A stretch of 64,000 nucleotides of DNA from Pseudomonas paraglycinae (GCF_021601625.1 NZ_BQHR01000001.1:124001-188000); one strand, 5' to 3'. Numbered from the stretch's first letter, positions 35,604-45,066 are shown. Notes: a model not told the origin generated them from the letters alone. Program-made: numbers and translations.

Positions 35604-36964
35604 GTCGCAAGCTTAATCTCGGGTGGCTGTTGCTGGGCGTGGCCATGACGGCCGGCGCCCAGGAAAAACCGGCGGACTTCGCCGCGCAGGTGCCGTTGGC
35701 GGTCAGTGGTCCCGGCCCTTGGTATCGCCTCGAACTGCCGCTGAGCGTGCAGTTGCAGGCGCGCCAGACTGATCTCAGCGACCTGCGGGTGTTCAACGCC
35801 GCCGGAGAGCCACAGGCCTACGCGCTGGCCCGGGAATCAGCGCAGACCCGCGACGACGGCCGGTTGCATGAGGTCAAGTGGTTCCCGCTGTACAACTCGG
35901 CGGATGCCACCGAGCGCGCGCCGAGCGTCCGCGTGCAATCCACCACCACCGGTACGCTGGTGGAAGTGCAGCCGTCCAGCCAACTGGAAGCGGGCGAGGA
36001 AGTGCTGCGCGGTTGGCTGCTCGATGCCAGCGCGATCAAGGCGCCGTTGCAGCAATTGATCCTCGACTGGACCAGCGAGCGCGACGGCTTCCAGCGTTTC
36101 AGCATCGAGGCCAGCGACGACTTGCAGCACTGGCAGGCCTGGGGCGAAGGCCAGGTCGCGCGCCTGACCTTTGCCGACGAACGGGTCGAGCAACATGAAG
36201 TGGCGCTGCCGGGGCAGTCGGCGCGGTATCTGCGTCTGCTGTGGGATTCACCGGCCTCGGCGCCGGTCCTGACGTCGGTGCAACTGAAAAGCAGCGACCC
36301 GCGCAACCTGCCGCTGCCATTGGTCTGGTCGCCGGCGCTGGCCGGCAGCAGCGGCAAGCCCGGCGAATACACCTGGCAGTTGCCGATGGGGCTGAACATC
36401 GAGCGGGTGCAGGTCGAACTGAAACAGGCCAACAGCCTGGCACCGGTGACGTTGTCGGGGCGTCGCGACAGCAGTCTGCCGTGGCAACCGCTGAGCAGCG
36501 GCTTGCTCTATCGCCTGACCCAGAACGGCCAGGACGTGGTGCAGAACGAATTGCAGCTGTACGGGCAGACCGTGCAGCAGTTGAAACTGACGGTCGACGA
36601 ACGCGGCGGCGGTCTAGGCGAGCAGGCGCCGAGCGTGAAATACGCGGTGCGCGCCACTCAGGTTATCTTCCTCGCCCGGGGTGACGGGCCGTACAGCCTG
36701 GCGCTGGGCAATCCGACCGTGAAGACGGCGAACCTCCCGCTGACCACGCTGATCCCCGATTTCAAACCGGAGAAACTGGCCACATTGGGCAAGGCCACGG
36801 TGCAGGGCGACGCGCTGGCGACCCAGACTTCGACGGCCACCACCTCGGCCACGGCGGACACCAACTGGAAGAAGTTCGGCCTGTGGGCGGTGTTGCTGCT
36901 CAGTGTGCTGTTTCTGGCGGCGATGGCCTTCAGTCTGCTGCGCAAGCCGCCGGCCAAATCGTGA
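35600..36964 (+). CDS. DUF3999 domain-containing exported protein
   Basis: A 454-residue protein starting at TTG (35600), which overlaps the DUF2339 stop as TTGA and follows GGAG. It has a signal peptide (about 1-20, ...AMTAGAQEK), a long beta-rich periplasmic region, including two discoidin-like segments (PLQQLILDWTSERDGFQRFSIEASDDLQHW), and a C-terminal transmembrane helix (about residues 428-448). This suits a periplasmic domain anchored next to the DUF2339 channel-like protein. Function unknown for both; the coupling suggests one complex. Confidence 0.82.
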   Translation: MSRKLNLGWLLLGVAMTAGAQEKPADFAAQVPLAVSGPGPWYRLELPLSVQLQARQTDLSDLRVFNAAGEPQAYALARESAQTRDDGRLHEVKWFPLYNSADATERAPSVRVQSTTTGTLVEVQPSSQLEAGEEVLRGWLLDASAIKAPLQQLILDWTSERDGFQRFSIEASDDLQHWQAWGEGQVARLTFADERVEQHEVALPGQSARYLRLLWDSPASAPVLTSVQLKSSDPRNLPLPLVWSPALAGSSGKPGEYTWQLPMGLNIERVQVELKQANSLAPVTLSGRRDSSLPWQPLSSGLLYRLTQNGQDVVQNELQLYGQTVQQLKLTVDERGGGLGEQAPSVKYAVRATQVIFLARGDGPYSLALGNPTVKTANLPLTTLIPDFKPEKLATLGKATVQGDALATQTSTATTSATADTNWKKFGLWAVLLLSVLFLAAMAFSLLRKPPAKS

Positions 36965-36968
36965 ATAT

Positions 36969-36998
36969 GACGGGTGTGGCCTCTACACCCGTCGGGTT
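36969..36998 (+). terminator. Probable terminator after the DUF2339-DUF3999 operon
   Basis: GACGGGTGT and ACACCCGTC form a nine-pair stem with a seven-base loop, followed by GGGTTTCC, a weak T-rich tail. Confidence 0.5.
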
Positions 36999-37159
36999 TC
37001 CAACTACGCTGAATCCGGTGCCTGAACTCTCTCGGTTCGATCACGTCTGATAGCAGGAATTGCACCCGACGCATGTTACCGGGCGTCATTGCTCGCTACG
37101 GTTTCAGACTCCCTGTAAACTGCGCGGGTTTTTAGCCCCCCATTCCACCGGAGCCGTCC

Positions 37160-38170
37160 ATGTCCCGCGTTACCCTGAGTCGCTATTTGATTGAGCAGAC
37201 CCGCAGCAACAACACTCCTGCCGATCTGCGCTTCCTGATCGAAGTGGTGGCGCGTGCCTGTAAAGAGATCAGCCACGCCGTGTCCAAAGGCGCCCTGGGC
37301 GGTGTTCTGGGCAGCATGGGCACGGAAAACGTGCAAGGCGAAGTGCAGAAGAAGCTCGACGTGCTGTCGAACGAAATCCTGCTCGAAGCCAACGAGTGGG
37401 GCGGTCACCTGGCCGGCATGGCGTCCGAAGAAATGGACAACGCCTACCAGATCCCGGGCAAATACCCGAAAGGCGCCTACCTGTTGGTATTCGACCCGCT
37501 GGACGGTTCGTCGAACATCGACATCAACGCCCCGGTCGGCACCATCTTCTCCGTGCTGCGTTGCCCGAACGAATACCTGAGCCAGAACGAAGCGCTGGAT
37601 GAAAAGGCCTTCCTGCAGCCAGGCACTCAGCAGGTTGCCGCCGGTTACGCGATCTACGGCCCGCAAACCATGCTGGTGCTGACCTTGGGCCACGGCGTCA
37701 AAGGCTTCACCCTGGACCGCGAAATGGGCAGCTTCGTCCTGACCCACGAAGACATCACCATTCCTGAATCCACCCAGGAATTCGCCATCAACATGTCCAA
37801 CCAGCGCCACTGGGAAGCTCCGGTACAGCGCTACGTTTCGGAGCTGCTGGCCGGTGAAGAAGGCCCGCTGAAAAAGAACTACAACATGCGTTGGGTCGCG
37901 GCGATGGTTGCCGACGTGCACCGCATCCTGACCCGTGGCGGTCTGTTCATGTACCCGCGCGACAGCCGCGAGCCGTCCAAGCCGGGCAAGCTGCGCCTGA
38001 TGTACGAAGCCAACCCGATGTCGTTCCTCGTGGAACAGGCGGGCGGCGCTTCCACCGACGGTCACCAGCGCATCCTCGACATCAAGCCTGAAGGCCTGCA
38101 CCAGCGCGTAGCGGTGTTCCTCGGCTCGAAAGAAGAAGTCGCCCGCGCCACGGCCTACCACAAGGAATAA
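37160..38170 (+). CDS. fbp: Fructose-1,6-bisphosphatase, class I
   Basis: The gluconeogenic phosphatase that converts fructose-1,6-bisphosphate to fructose-6-phosphate. The 336-residue protein carries the metal-binding motif [22 protein letters not shown] and the substrate-binding region [19 protein letters not shown] typical of class I. Codon use is strongly biased, as expected of a central enzyme. A DUF924 gene follows after four bases. Confidence 0.97.
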   Translation: MSRVTLSRYLIEQTRSNNTPADLRFLIEVVARACKEISHAVSKGALGGVLGSMGTENVQGEVQKKLDVLSNEILLEANEWGGHLAGMASEEMDNAYQIPGKYPKGAYLLVFDPLDGSSNIDINAPVGTIFSVLRCPNEYLSQNEALDEKAFLQPGTQQVAAGYAIYGPQTMLVLTLGHGVKGFTLDREMGSFVLTHEDITIPESTQEFAINMSNQRHWEAPVQRYVSELLAGEEGPLKKNYNMRWVAAMVADVHRILTRGGLFMYPRDSREPSKPGKLRLMYEANPMSFLVEQAGGASTDGHQRILDIKPEGLHQRVAVFLGSKEEVARATAYHKE

Positions 38171-38173
38171 ACC

Positions 38174-38776
38174 ATGAACGCGCCCTGGCAGCCGTTGCTC
38201 GATTGGTGGTTCGGTCACTCCGAATCGGCTACTGAAGTGACGGCGCAACAGGGCGGGTTGTGGTTCGGCAAGAAAGACAGCCAGGACCTCGAAGCGCGTG
38301 AGCGTTTCGGGGTCTTTGTCGATCAGGCCCTCGCTGGCGAATTGACCGAGTGGACGCAATGTCCCGAAGGTTGGCTGGCGGTGGTGCTGCTGCTCGACCA
38401 ACTCCCGCGAATGATCTTTCGCGATACGCCCAAGGCTTTTTCCGGCGATCTACGGGCGCAGAAACTGGTTGCTCAGGGGATTGCCGCAGATTTCGATCGG
38501 CAGTTGAAACCGATCCAGCGACTCTTCATCTACCTCGTCTTCGAACACTGCGAAAACCTCGCGGTGCAGAATGAAGCGGTCTCGCGATTCATCGAACTGG
38601 TGGCGGAACAGCCGGAAGCGGAGCGCGGGGTGTTTGCCGACAACCTGGATTATGCCGAGCGGCATCAGAAGGTGATTGCGCGGTTTGGACGGTTTCCGCA
38701 TCGCAATGCGGTGTTGGGGCGGGAGTCTACGGTTGAGGAACTGAAGTTTTTGAAAGAGCCGGGTTCGCGGTTTTAG
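38174..38776 (+). CDS. DUF924 family protein
   Basis: A 200-residue soluble, helical protein of the DUF924 (TPR-like) family. LVLLDQLPRMIFRDTPKAFSGDLRAQ-type sequence and FIYLVFEHCEN with a late RFGRFPHRN motif are diagnostic. It is probably cotranscribed with fbp. Function unknown. Confidence 0.85.
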   Translation: MNAPWQPLLDWWFGHSESATEVTAQQGGLWFGKKDSQDLEARERFGVFVDQALAGELTEWTQCPEGWLAVVLLLDQLPRMIFRDTPKAFSGDLRAQKLVAQGIAADFDRQLKPIQRLFIYLVFEHCENLAVQNEAVSRFIELVAEQPEAERGVFADNLDYAERHQKVIARFGRFPHRNAVLGRESTVEELKFLKEPGSRF

Positions 38777-38804
38777 GGCGATTTTCGGCAACCTGAAAAA
38801 CCAG

Positions 38805-38964
38805 CCCTCACCCTAACCCTCTCCCGGAGGGAGAGGGGACTGACCGAGTTGGATGTTCGAGTTACGCTGACTTGAAATACCGAGTTGAACTCAGGTCTGG
38901 AAAGCGACAGAGATCGGCTCCCTTTCCCCTCGCCCCCTTGGGGGAGAGGGTTGGGGTGAGGGGG
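38805..38964. repeat. MITE-like ~160-base repeat, copy 1
   Basis: The ends are inverted C/G-rich arrays (CCCTCACCCTAACCCTCTCC on the left and its approximate inverse GGGGAGAGGGTTGGGGTGAG on the right), each with its own hairpin (CTCCCGGAGGGAG; CCCCCTTGGGGG). The ~85-base centre is about 70 percent alike, by eye, to the inverse of 54784-54948. The copies are in opposite orientations, 16 kb apart. Confidence 0.75.
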
Positions 38965-38978
38965 TAAGCTCTTGATCT

Positions 38979-40871
38979 TCAGATTCTGAAGCTACCCACC
39001 AACTGCTTCAGCCGAGCAGCCTGCTGCTCCAGATCCGCACAAGCCCGCAAAGTAGCCTGCAAGTTCTCCACACCTTCCTGGTTCAGCGTGTTGATCTCGT
39101 TGATATCAACGTTGATCGACTCGACCACCGCTGTCTGCTCTTCCGTCGCGGTCGCCACCGACTGGTTCATGCCGTCGATCTCGCCGATGCGCTGGGTCAC
39201 GCTGCCCAGACGTTCGCCGGCCTGGTTGGCGATGCCGACGCTGCTTTCGCTCTCACGCTGGCTCTCGGTCATGATGCCGACCGCCTGACGCGCGCCGACT
39301 TGCAGCTCTTCAATCATCTTCTGCACTTGCTGCGCCGAATCCTGGGTGCGGTGCGCCAGGTTGCGCACTTCGTCGGCGACCACGGCGAATCCGCGACCGG
39401 CTTCACCGGCACGGGCCGCTTCGATGGCGGCGTTGAGCGCCAGCAGGTTGGTCTGCTGGGAGATGCTGGTGATCACTTCCAGAATCTGCCCGATGTTCAC
39501 GGTGTTGCTGTTCAGGGTTTCGATGTTGCCGCAGGAGTCGCTGATCTTCGCCGACAGCTGCTGCATCGCGTGGATGGTTTTATCCACAACCTGCTGGCCG
39601 TCTTCGGCCAGGCTGCGCGCGTCGCTGGAATGTTGCGAGGCGAGGGCGGCGTTCTGGGCGATTTCCTGGGCGGCGGCGCCGAGCTGGTTGATCGCGGCGG
39701 CCACGCTGTTGGTGCGCGAGGCCTGCTGGTCGGAGTTGAACATCGATGAGTTCGATGCCGCGACCACGCGCAGGGCGACTTCGTTGACTTGCCCGGTGGC
39801 CGAAGACACTTCGCGGATCGAAGTGTGAATGCGCTCGACGAAACGGTTGAACGACAGCCCCAGCGCACCGAATTCATCGTGGCCGTGGATGGTCAGGCGT
39901 TTGGTCAGGTCACCTTCGCCTTCGGCGATGTCGTGCATGGCGCGGCCCATGGTCAGCAGCGGCTGCATCAGGACGCGGATCAGCATGCCGAGCAGGGCGA
40001 TGATGATCACCACGGCGATGACCATGGCGATCAGCGCCGAGGTGCGGAATTCGCTGAGCATCGAGAACGCGGTGTCCTTGTCCAGCACCAGCGCCACGTA
40101 CCAGTCGGCCGACGGCACGCCGTTGACGTGGGTGAAGGAGATCAACTGGGTCTTGCCGTCGAACTCGACTTCTTTCAGGCCCGGGCTGACTTTCGGTGCG
40201 CCGTTGGGGTAGGCCTCGGCCAGAGTCTTGAGCACCAGTTTGCTGTCCGGGTGGATCAGGATCTTGCCGTCGGCACCGACGATGAACGCGTGGCCATGGC
40301 CGCCGAAGTTCAGCGAGTTGATGATTGCGCTGACACTCGACAGATCAATGTCGGCGCCGGCCACACCGATCATCTGGCCCTGGCGCTGCACCGGGGTGGC
40401 GACGGTGATCACCAGTTTGCCCGACGAGGCGGCGATGTACGGTTCGGTGACGATGGTCTGTTGCGCAGCGTTGGCTGCCTTGTACCAGCCACGGGCGCGC
40501 GGATCGTAATCCGGCGCGCGGTTGCCGGCCGGGACCGAGAACATCACGCCGTCGGCGCCGCCGAAGTAGCTGAGCTGGAAATTGCCGGTGTAGGCGGGCA
40601 GGTCGATGATGCGTTTCAGGCTGGCCGGGGCGTTGCCGTCGGCGACAACCTGTTGCGCCATCGATTGCAGCAACTGGATGCGGCTTTCCAGCCAGGTCTG
40701 GATGTTGCTGGTGGTCAGGCTGCCCAGTTCCTGCATCGACGCTTCGGTGCTGCTTTGCAGGGCTTCGCGCTGGCGATAGTCGTTGAACAAAATGAAACAG
40801 GCGAACGCAACGGCCACCACGAGGGCGGCAGCCAACAAGATCTTGTGGCTGAATTTCATGTTTCTGGTCAT
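38979..40871 (-). CDS. Methyl-accepting chemotaxis protein with dCache sensor domain
   Basis: A 630-residue chemoreceptor. An N-terminal transmembrane helix (about 10-30) precedes a periplasmic double-Cache sensor (about 35-275, with [13 protein letters not shown] and [20 protein letters not shown]), a second transmembrane helix ([20 protein letters not shown]), a HAMP domain and a cytoplasmic signalling domain ending in the conserved hairpin ([27 protein letters not shown]). The R-x-x-W-Y motif is shared with amino-acid-sensing Cache receptors, but the ligand cannot be assigned. ATG at 40871 or 40859 are both possible; the much longer frame from 40967 is rejected. Confidence 0.9.
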   Translation of the reverse strand: MTRNMKFSHKILLAAALVVAVAFACFILFNDYRQREALQSSTEASMQELGSLTTSNIQTWLESRIQLLQSMAQQVVADGNAPASLKRIIDLPAYTGNFQLSYFGGADGVMFSVPAGNRAPDYDPRARGWYKAANAAQQTIVTEPYIAASSGKLVITVATPVQRQGQMIGVAGADIDLSSVSAIINSLNFGGHGHAFIVGADGKILIHPDSKLVLKTLAEAYPNGAPKVSPGLKEVEFDGKTQLISFTHVNGVPSADWYVALVLDKDTAFSMLSEFRTSALIAMVIAVVIIIALLGMLIRVLMQPLLTMGRAMHDIAEGEGDLTKRLTIHGHDEFGALGLSFNRFVERIHTSIREVSSATGQVNEVALRVVAASNSSMFNSDQQASRTNSVAAAINQLGAAAQEIAQNAALASQHSSDARSLAEDGQQVVDKTIHAMQQLSAKISDSCGNIETLNSNTVNIGQILEVITSISQQTNLLALNAAIEAARAGEAGRGFAVVADEVRNLAHRTQDSAQQVQKMIEELQVGARQAVGIMTESQRESESSVGIANQAGERLGSVTQRIGEIDGMNQSVATATEEQTAVVESINVDINEINTLNQEGVENLQATLRACADLEQQAARLKQLVGSFRI

Positions 40872-41153
40872 TAAGTGAGCTACCGCGAAGGGGCTGGTCA
40901 AGAAAGGGCGGCAATTTGCCACACTATCGGGCTTTGCGCTGCTCTTATTTCGACCACGGCGCGCCAAAGATTAGGCGCCTTTTACGAAATGCGACGAAAT
41001 GCTCAATAGCCTTACAAACTGTCTGATTTACCGGCGAAAGCCGGACGAGCGGGCTAACAAATAGCCAGCCTTTCAGGGAACCAGACAGGGGTTTTCTCTT
41101 CTAAGCTTCTGGTTGGCGCCATGCCATCCCCCTTCCGTTCCAGGAGTTACACC

Positions 41154-41408
41154 ATGTCGCTGCGATCTATCGCCCTGCTGTCGTTTTGCGTGCTGTTGGC
41201 CGCATGCAGCAAGGTCAATCAGGAAAACTATTCGAAGCTCTCGGCCGGCATGGCCAAGGCCGAAGTGGAGACGCTGCTTGGCAAGCCCACCGATTGCTCG
41301 GGCGCGCTCGGCATGTCCAGTTGCACCTGGGGCGACAAGAACAGCTTTATCAGCGTGCAGTACGCCGGTGACAAAGTGCTGATGTTTTCCGGCCAAGGCC
41401 TGAAGTAA
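41154..41408 (+). CDS. Small lipoprotein with BamE/SmpA-like fold
   Basis: An 84-residue protein with a lipoprotein signal peptide and lipobox LLAAC (Cys18). The mature part YSKLSAGMAKAEVETLLGKPTDCSGALGMSSCTWGD resembles small BamE-like lipoproteins that bind the outer-membrane machinery, and two cysteines may form a disulfide. AGGAG six bases upstream decides the start at 41154. It is 31 bases upstream of the blc gene, so the two lipoproteins are probably an operon. Confidence 0.75.
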   Translation: MSLRSIALLSFCVLLAACSKVNQENYSKLSAGMAKAEVETLLGKPTDCSGALGMSSCTWGDKNSFISVQYAGDKVLMFSGQGLK

Positions 41409-41439
41409 ACCGGGGCTACGCGCCCACGGGAGAAAAACA

Positions 41440-42009
41440 ATGAAGCGGTTATTGCTTGTCCTTTTGGCCGGCCTGGTATTGGCCGGCTGCGCCACGTCCG
41501 GTGAAGATCCGCTGGCGCCGAAGACGGTCAACAGTGTCAATCTCAAGCGTTACCAGGGCACCTGGTACGAACTGGCGCGTCTGCCGATGTATTTCCAGCG
41601 CAACTGCGCGCAATCCGAAGCCCGTTATTCCCTAAAGCCCGACGGCAATATCGCGGTGTACAACCGCTGCCTGACGGCGGACTGGACGTGGGAAGAAGTC
41701 AAAGGCACGGCTTATCCACAGGTGCCGGGCAAGACCGACAAGCTGTGGGTCGAATTTGATACCTGGTTCTCGCGTCTGATTCCGGGTGTGGCGAAGGGTC
41801 AATACTGGGTGCTGTACGTCAGCGATGACTACAAGACCGCCCTCGTGGGCGACCCGAGTCGTCGCTACCTGTGGCTGTTGTCCCGCACGCCGACCGTCAA
41901 CGGTGTGGTGCGTGAGGAACTGCTGAGCAAGGCGCGTCAGCAGGGTTATGACACCACGCGTCTGATCTGGCGCACGTCGGATCAGCAGATGGCCAAGACG
42001 TCCAACTGA
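41440..42009 (+). CDS. blc: Outer-membrane lipocalin Blc
   Basis: A 189-residue lipoprotein with lipobox LAGC (Cys17). The lipocalin signature VNLKRYQGTWYELARLPMYFQRN and the later YWVLYVSDDYKTALVGDPSRRYLWLLSR are clear. Bacterial Blc binds lysophospholipids or fatty acids in the outer membrane. It probably shares a transcript with the small lipoprotein gene before it and is followed by a palindromic repeat and a terminator. Confidence 0.92.
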   Translation: MKRLLLVLLAGLVLAGCATSGEDPLAPKTVNSVNLKRYQGTWYELARLPMYFQRNCAQSEARYSLKPDGNIAVYNRCLTADWTWEEVKGTAYPQVPGKTDKLWVEFDTWFSRLIPGVAKGQYWVLYVSDDYKTALVGDPSRRYLWLLSRTPTVNGVVREELLSKARQQGYDTTRLIWRTSDQQMAKTSN

Positions 42010-42021
42010 CTTCTCCTGTTC

Positions 42022-42130
42022 TGATCGTTCCCACGCTCCGCGTGGGAATGCCTCAATGGACGCTCTGCGTCCGCTTTTGGGACGCGGAGCGTCCCGGGCT
42101 GCATTCCCACGCAGAGCGTGGGAACGATCA
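42022..42130. repeat. Palindromic intergenic repeat, copy C of the TGATCGTTCCCACGC family
   Basis: Outer inverted ends TGATCGTTCCCACGC / GCGTGGGAACGATCA and inner inverted GGACGC / GCGTCC blocks, closely related in sequence to the copies at 4490-4602 and 57021-57138. Confidence 0.85.
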
Positions 42131-42142
42131 GTAACAGAGGTG

Positions 42143-42179
42143 AAAAAAACCTGTGGAGGACAATCCCACAGGTTTTTTT
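42143..42179. terminator. Bidirectional terminator between blc and hutF
   Basis: AAAAAAACCTGTGG and CCACAGGTTTTTTT form a hairpin with long A and T flanks, effective in both directions between the convergent genes blc and hutF. Confidence 0.88.
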
Positions 42180-42182
42180 GTG

Positions 42183-43547
42183 TCAGCCCAAAAGGTCTCG
42201 CAGGACCTGGGTAAAGGCGCGATTGCTGTCCTCTTCCCCGGCATGTCGCCCCTCGCGCACGACCCACTGACCGTTGACCAGCACGTCGCGCACCTGGCGA
42301 TCGCCACCGGCAAACAGCCAGCGATTGAGAATCCCGTCACCGCTGGCCGTGGCCAGATAGGGATCGCTGCCATCGAGCACAATCCAGTCGGCACGCTTGC
42401 CGACTTCCAGCGCGCCGATCGGCTGGCCCAGCGCCTGAGCGCCACCGTCCAGCGCCGCGTCATACAGCGTACGGCCGACCATCGGCTGATCCGCGCCATA
42501 CAAGCGATTGCGTCGCTGATCGCGCAGACGCTGGCCGTATTCCAGCCAACGCAATTCCTCTACCACGCTCAACGACACATGGCTGTCGGAACCAATTCCC
42601 ATGCGCCCGCCCTGAGCGATGAAATCCACCGCTGGGAAAATCCCGTCGCCGAGGTTGGCCTCGGTGGTCAGGCACAGGCCGGCGATGGCGCGACTTTTGG
42701 CCATCAGCGTGACTTCTTCCGGATTGGCGTGGGTCGCGTGCACCAGGCACCAGCGCTGATCGACTTCGGTGTTTTCGTACAGCCATTGCAGCGGACGACG
42801 ACCGCTCCAGCTCAGGCAGTCATCGACTTCCTTCTGCTGCTCGGCGATGTGGATGTGCACCGGGCATTGCTGGTCGCTGGCCGCCAGCACTTCGCTGATC
42901 TGCTGCGGCGTGACCGCGCGCAACGAGTGGAAGCACAGGCCCAGCGACTGCGCCTTTTGCTGCGCCAGCAGGGGTTGCAGACGCGATTGCAGCTTCAGGT
43001 AATTTTCGGTGCTGTTGATGAAGCGGCGCTGGCCTTCGTTCGGGGTCTGGCCGCCGAAACCGCTGTGGCTGTAGAGCACGGGCAGCAATGTCAGACCGAT
43101 ACCGGCGGAGCTGGCCGCCTGGCTGATGCGTAACGCCAGTTCGGCCGGGTCGGCGTAAGGCTGGCCGTTGTGATCGTGGTGGACATAATGGAATTCGGCG
43201 ACCGAGGTGTAACCGGCCTTGAGCATTTCGATGTACAGCTGACGGGCAATCACACCGAGCTGGTCGGGGCTGATTTTTCCGACGAGCCGGTACATCAGAT
43301 CGCGCCAGGTCCAGAAACTGTCGTTGGGATTGCCGGCCACTTCTGCAAGTCCGGCCATCGCTCGCTGAAACGCGTGGGAGTGCAGATTCGGCATCCCCGG
43401 CAGCAGCGGACCGCTCAGCCGTTCGGCGCCATCTGCAGTGGAGTCGGCCTGGATTCGGGTCAACACGCCATCGGCGCTGACCTCGAGACGTACATTGTTG
43501 GCCCATCCGTTAGGCAGCAGCGCGCGTTCGGCAAAGAAGGCGGACAT
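42183..43547 (-). CDS. hutF: Formimidoylglutamate deiminase
   Basis: Hydrolyses N-formimino-L-glutamate to N-formyl-L-glutamate and ammonia in the five-step histidine pathway. The 454-residue amidohydrolase has the metal-binding N-terminal motif NLHSHAFQRAMAG, a later HIAEQQKEVDDC with the catalytic His and Glu, LVHATHANPEE and GSDSHVSLSVVEELRWLEYGQRLRDQRRN, typical of HutF. It diverges from hutC across a HutC-type operator. Confidence 0.96.
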   Translation of the reverse strand: MSAFFAERALLPNGWANNVRLEVSADGVLTRIQADSTADGAERLSGPLLPGMPNLHSHAFQRAMAGLAEVAGNPNDSFWTWRDLMYRLVGKISPDQLGVIARQLYIEMLKAGYTSVAEFHYVHHDHNGQPYADPAELALRISQAASSAGIGLTLLPVLYSHSGFGGQTPNEGQRRFINSTENYLKLQSRLQPLLAQQKAQSLGLCFHSLRAVTPQQISEVLAASDQQCPVHIHIAEQQKEVDDCLSWSGRRPLQWLYENTEVDQRWCLVHATHANPEEVTLMAKSRAIAGLCLTTEANLGDGIFPAVDFIAQGGRMGIGSDSHVSLSVVEELRWLEYGQRLRDQRRNRLYGADQPMVGRTLYDAALDGGAQALGQPIGALEVGKRADWIVLDGSDPYLATASGDGILNRWLFAGGDRQVRDVLVNGQWVVREGRHAGEEDSNRAFTQVLRDLLG

Positions 43548-43573
43548 GGTTCAGCACCCCATCGTGTGTTATT

Positions 43574-43589
43574 TGTATATACATATACA
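43574..43589. promoter_or_regulatory. HutC-type operator between hutF and hutC
   Basis: TGTATATACATATACA is a near-perfect palindrome (14 of 16 positions) of the TGTA...TACA type bound by HutC repressors. It is 27 bases from the hutF start and 66 from the hutC start, so it can repress both. A sigma-70-like TTTACC-17-TATATG on the minus strand would overlap it. Confidence 0.65.
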
Positions 43590-43654
43590 GACGTTTGCCT
43601 GCCCGGTAAACTCCGGCAAGCTAGCAACTTTCATCCAATGAACAGGGATCCACC

Positions 43655-44404
43655 GTGCCGACTCCGCCTCCAGTCTCCCCGTTGGCCGCGAACATGGGCG
43701 ACAGTCCGGCGCCCTTGTACGCCCGCGTCAAACAGATGATCACCCAGCAGATCGACAGCGGTAACTGGCCGCCGCATTACCGCGTGCCGTCGGAAAGCGA
43801 GCTGGTCAGCCAGTTGGGTTTCAGCCGCATGACCATCAACCGCGCGCTGCGGGAAATGACCGCCGACGGTCTGCTGGTGCGCATGCAAGGCGTCGGCACT
43901 TTTGTCGCCGAACCGAAGAGCCAGTCGGCGCTGTTCGAAGTGCACAACATCGCGGACGAAATCGCCTCCCGTGGCCATCGCCACACCTGTCAGGTCATCA
44001 CACTGGAAGAAGAGGCCGCCGGTTCCGAACGTGCGCTGGCGCTGGACATGCGCGAAGGGCAGAAGGTCTTTCACTCGCTGATCGTGCATTACGAAAACGA
44101 CATTCCGGTGCAGATCGAAGACCGTTTCGTCAACGCGTTGGTCGCCCCGGAATACCTCAAGCAGGACTTCACCCTGCAAACGCCTTACGCCTATCTGAAC
44201 CAGGTCGCGCCGCTGACCGAAGGCGAGCACGTGGTCGAAGCGATCCTTGCCGAAGCGTCCGAATGCAAATTGCTGCAGATCGAAAAAGGCGAGCCGTGCC
44301 TGCTGATCCGCCGTCGTACGTGGTCGGGTCGTCAGCCGGTGACGGCGGCGCGCCTGATCCACCCCGGTTCTCGTCATCGTCTGGAAGGTCGGTTTCATAA
44401 ATGA
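43655..44404 (+). CDS. hutC: Histidine utilization repressor HutC (GntR family)
   Basis: A 249-residue repressor with an N-terminal winged helix-turn-helix (VPSESELVSQLGFSRMTINRALREMTADGLLVRMQGVGTF) and a C-terminal UTRA domain that binds urocanate. It starts with GTG at 43655; an ATG at 43694 is an alternative. It overlaps hutD by four bases (ATGA, 44401-44404). It controls the flanking hut genes through the operators seen at 43574-43589 and 45245-45258. Confidence 0.95.
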   Translation: MPTPPPVSPLAANMGDSPAPLYARVKQMITQQIDSGNWPPHYRVPSESELVSQLGFSRMTINRALREMTADGLLVRMQGVGTFVAEPKSQSALFEVHNIADEIASRGHRHTCQVITLEEEAAGSERALALDMREGQKVFHSLIVHYENDIPVQIEDRFVNALVAPEYLKQDFTLQTPYAYLNQVAPLTEGEHVVEAILAEASECKLLQIEKGEPCLLIRRRTWSGRQPVTAARLIHPGSRHRLEGRFHK

Positions 44405-44970
44405 AAGAGTTGAAGGTATTACGCGCCGAAGGCTACCCTCGCATGCCGTGGAAAAACGGCGGCGGCAGCACCGAGGAAATCACCCGTGACGCCGGCGCCG
44501 GTCTCGACGGTTTTGGCTGGCGTCTGTCGATTGCCGACATCGCCGAATCCGGCGGCTTTTCGACCTTCGCCGGTTACCAGCGAGTGATCACGGTATTGCA
44601 GGGCGACGGCATGACCCTGTGTGTCGATGGCGACGATACCCGGCCGTTGTTACCCCTCGACCCGTTTGCCTTCAGCGGCGAGAGCCAGGTGTCCTGCACC
44701 TTGCTCGGTGGCGCAATCCGCGACTTCAACCTGATCTACTCACCCCAGCGTTACAGCGCACGCCTGCAATGGCTGGACGGCGAACAGCGGTTTTTCAGTT
44801 CGGCGAGCACCGTGCTGGTCTTCAGCGTCAGTGAACTGCTGGAGGTCACGGTCGGTGACAGCGCCTCGCAACTCGGCCGCCATGACTGCCTGCAACTGGA
44901 CGGTAACACCGGGCTGACCGAGATTGCCGTCAATGCCGGCTGCTGCGTGATCGAACTGTCCTCACGCTGA
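44401..44970 (+). CDS. hutD: HutD family protein
   Basis: A 189-residue cupin-like protein of the HutD (Ves) family with PRMPWKNGGGSTEEITRD and GYQRVITVLQGDGMTL. HutD is found with hut genes across Pseudomonas and is thought to limit hut expression, perhaps by sensing a pathway intermediate. It is translationally coupled to hutC. Confidence 0.93.
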   Translation: MKELKVLRAEGYPRMPWKNGGGSTEEITRDAGAGLDGFGWRLSIADIAESGGFSTFAGYQRVITVLQGDGMTLCVDGDDTRPLLPLDPFAFSGESQVSCTLLGGAIRDFNLIYSPQRYSARLQWLDGEQRFFSSASTVLVFSVSELLEVTVGDSASQLGRHDCLQLDGNTGLTEIAVNAGCCVIELSSR

Positions 44971-44976
44971 TTCCTT

Positions 44977-45001
44977 CACACGCTCTGTGTGGGAACGATC
45001 A
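44977..45001. repeat. Truncated copy E of the TGATCGTTCCCACGC repeat family
   Basis: TTCACACGCTCTGTGTGGGAACGATCA carries one full arm and a short partial second arm, placed directly before the hutD terminator. Mutations relative to other copies (GTGTGGG) suggest an old fragment. Confidence 0.6.
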
Positions 45002-45034
45002 AAAACCGCTGCTTTGAACGCAGCGGTTTTTTTT
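45001..45034 (+). terminator. Rho-independent terminator of hutCD
   Basis: AAAAACCGCTGC and its inverse GCAGCGGTTTTT form a hairpin with a TTTGAAC loop, followed by a T-run. Confidence 0.9.
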
Positions 45035-45066
45035 CGTCCCGACGTTCCCGAAATGCGCACCAACTT

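Noticed and set aside
38805-38964. Insertion sequence
   Set aside because: No transposase frame and only ~160 bases; called a MITE-like repeat.
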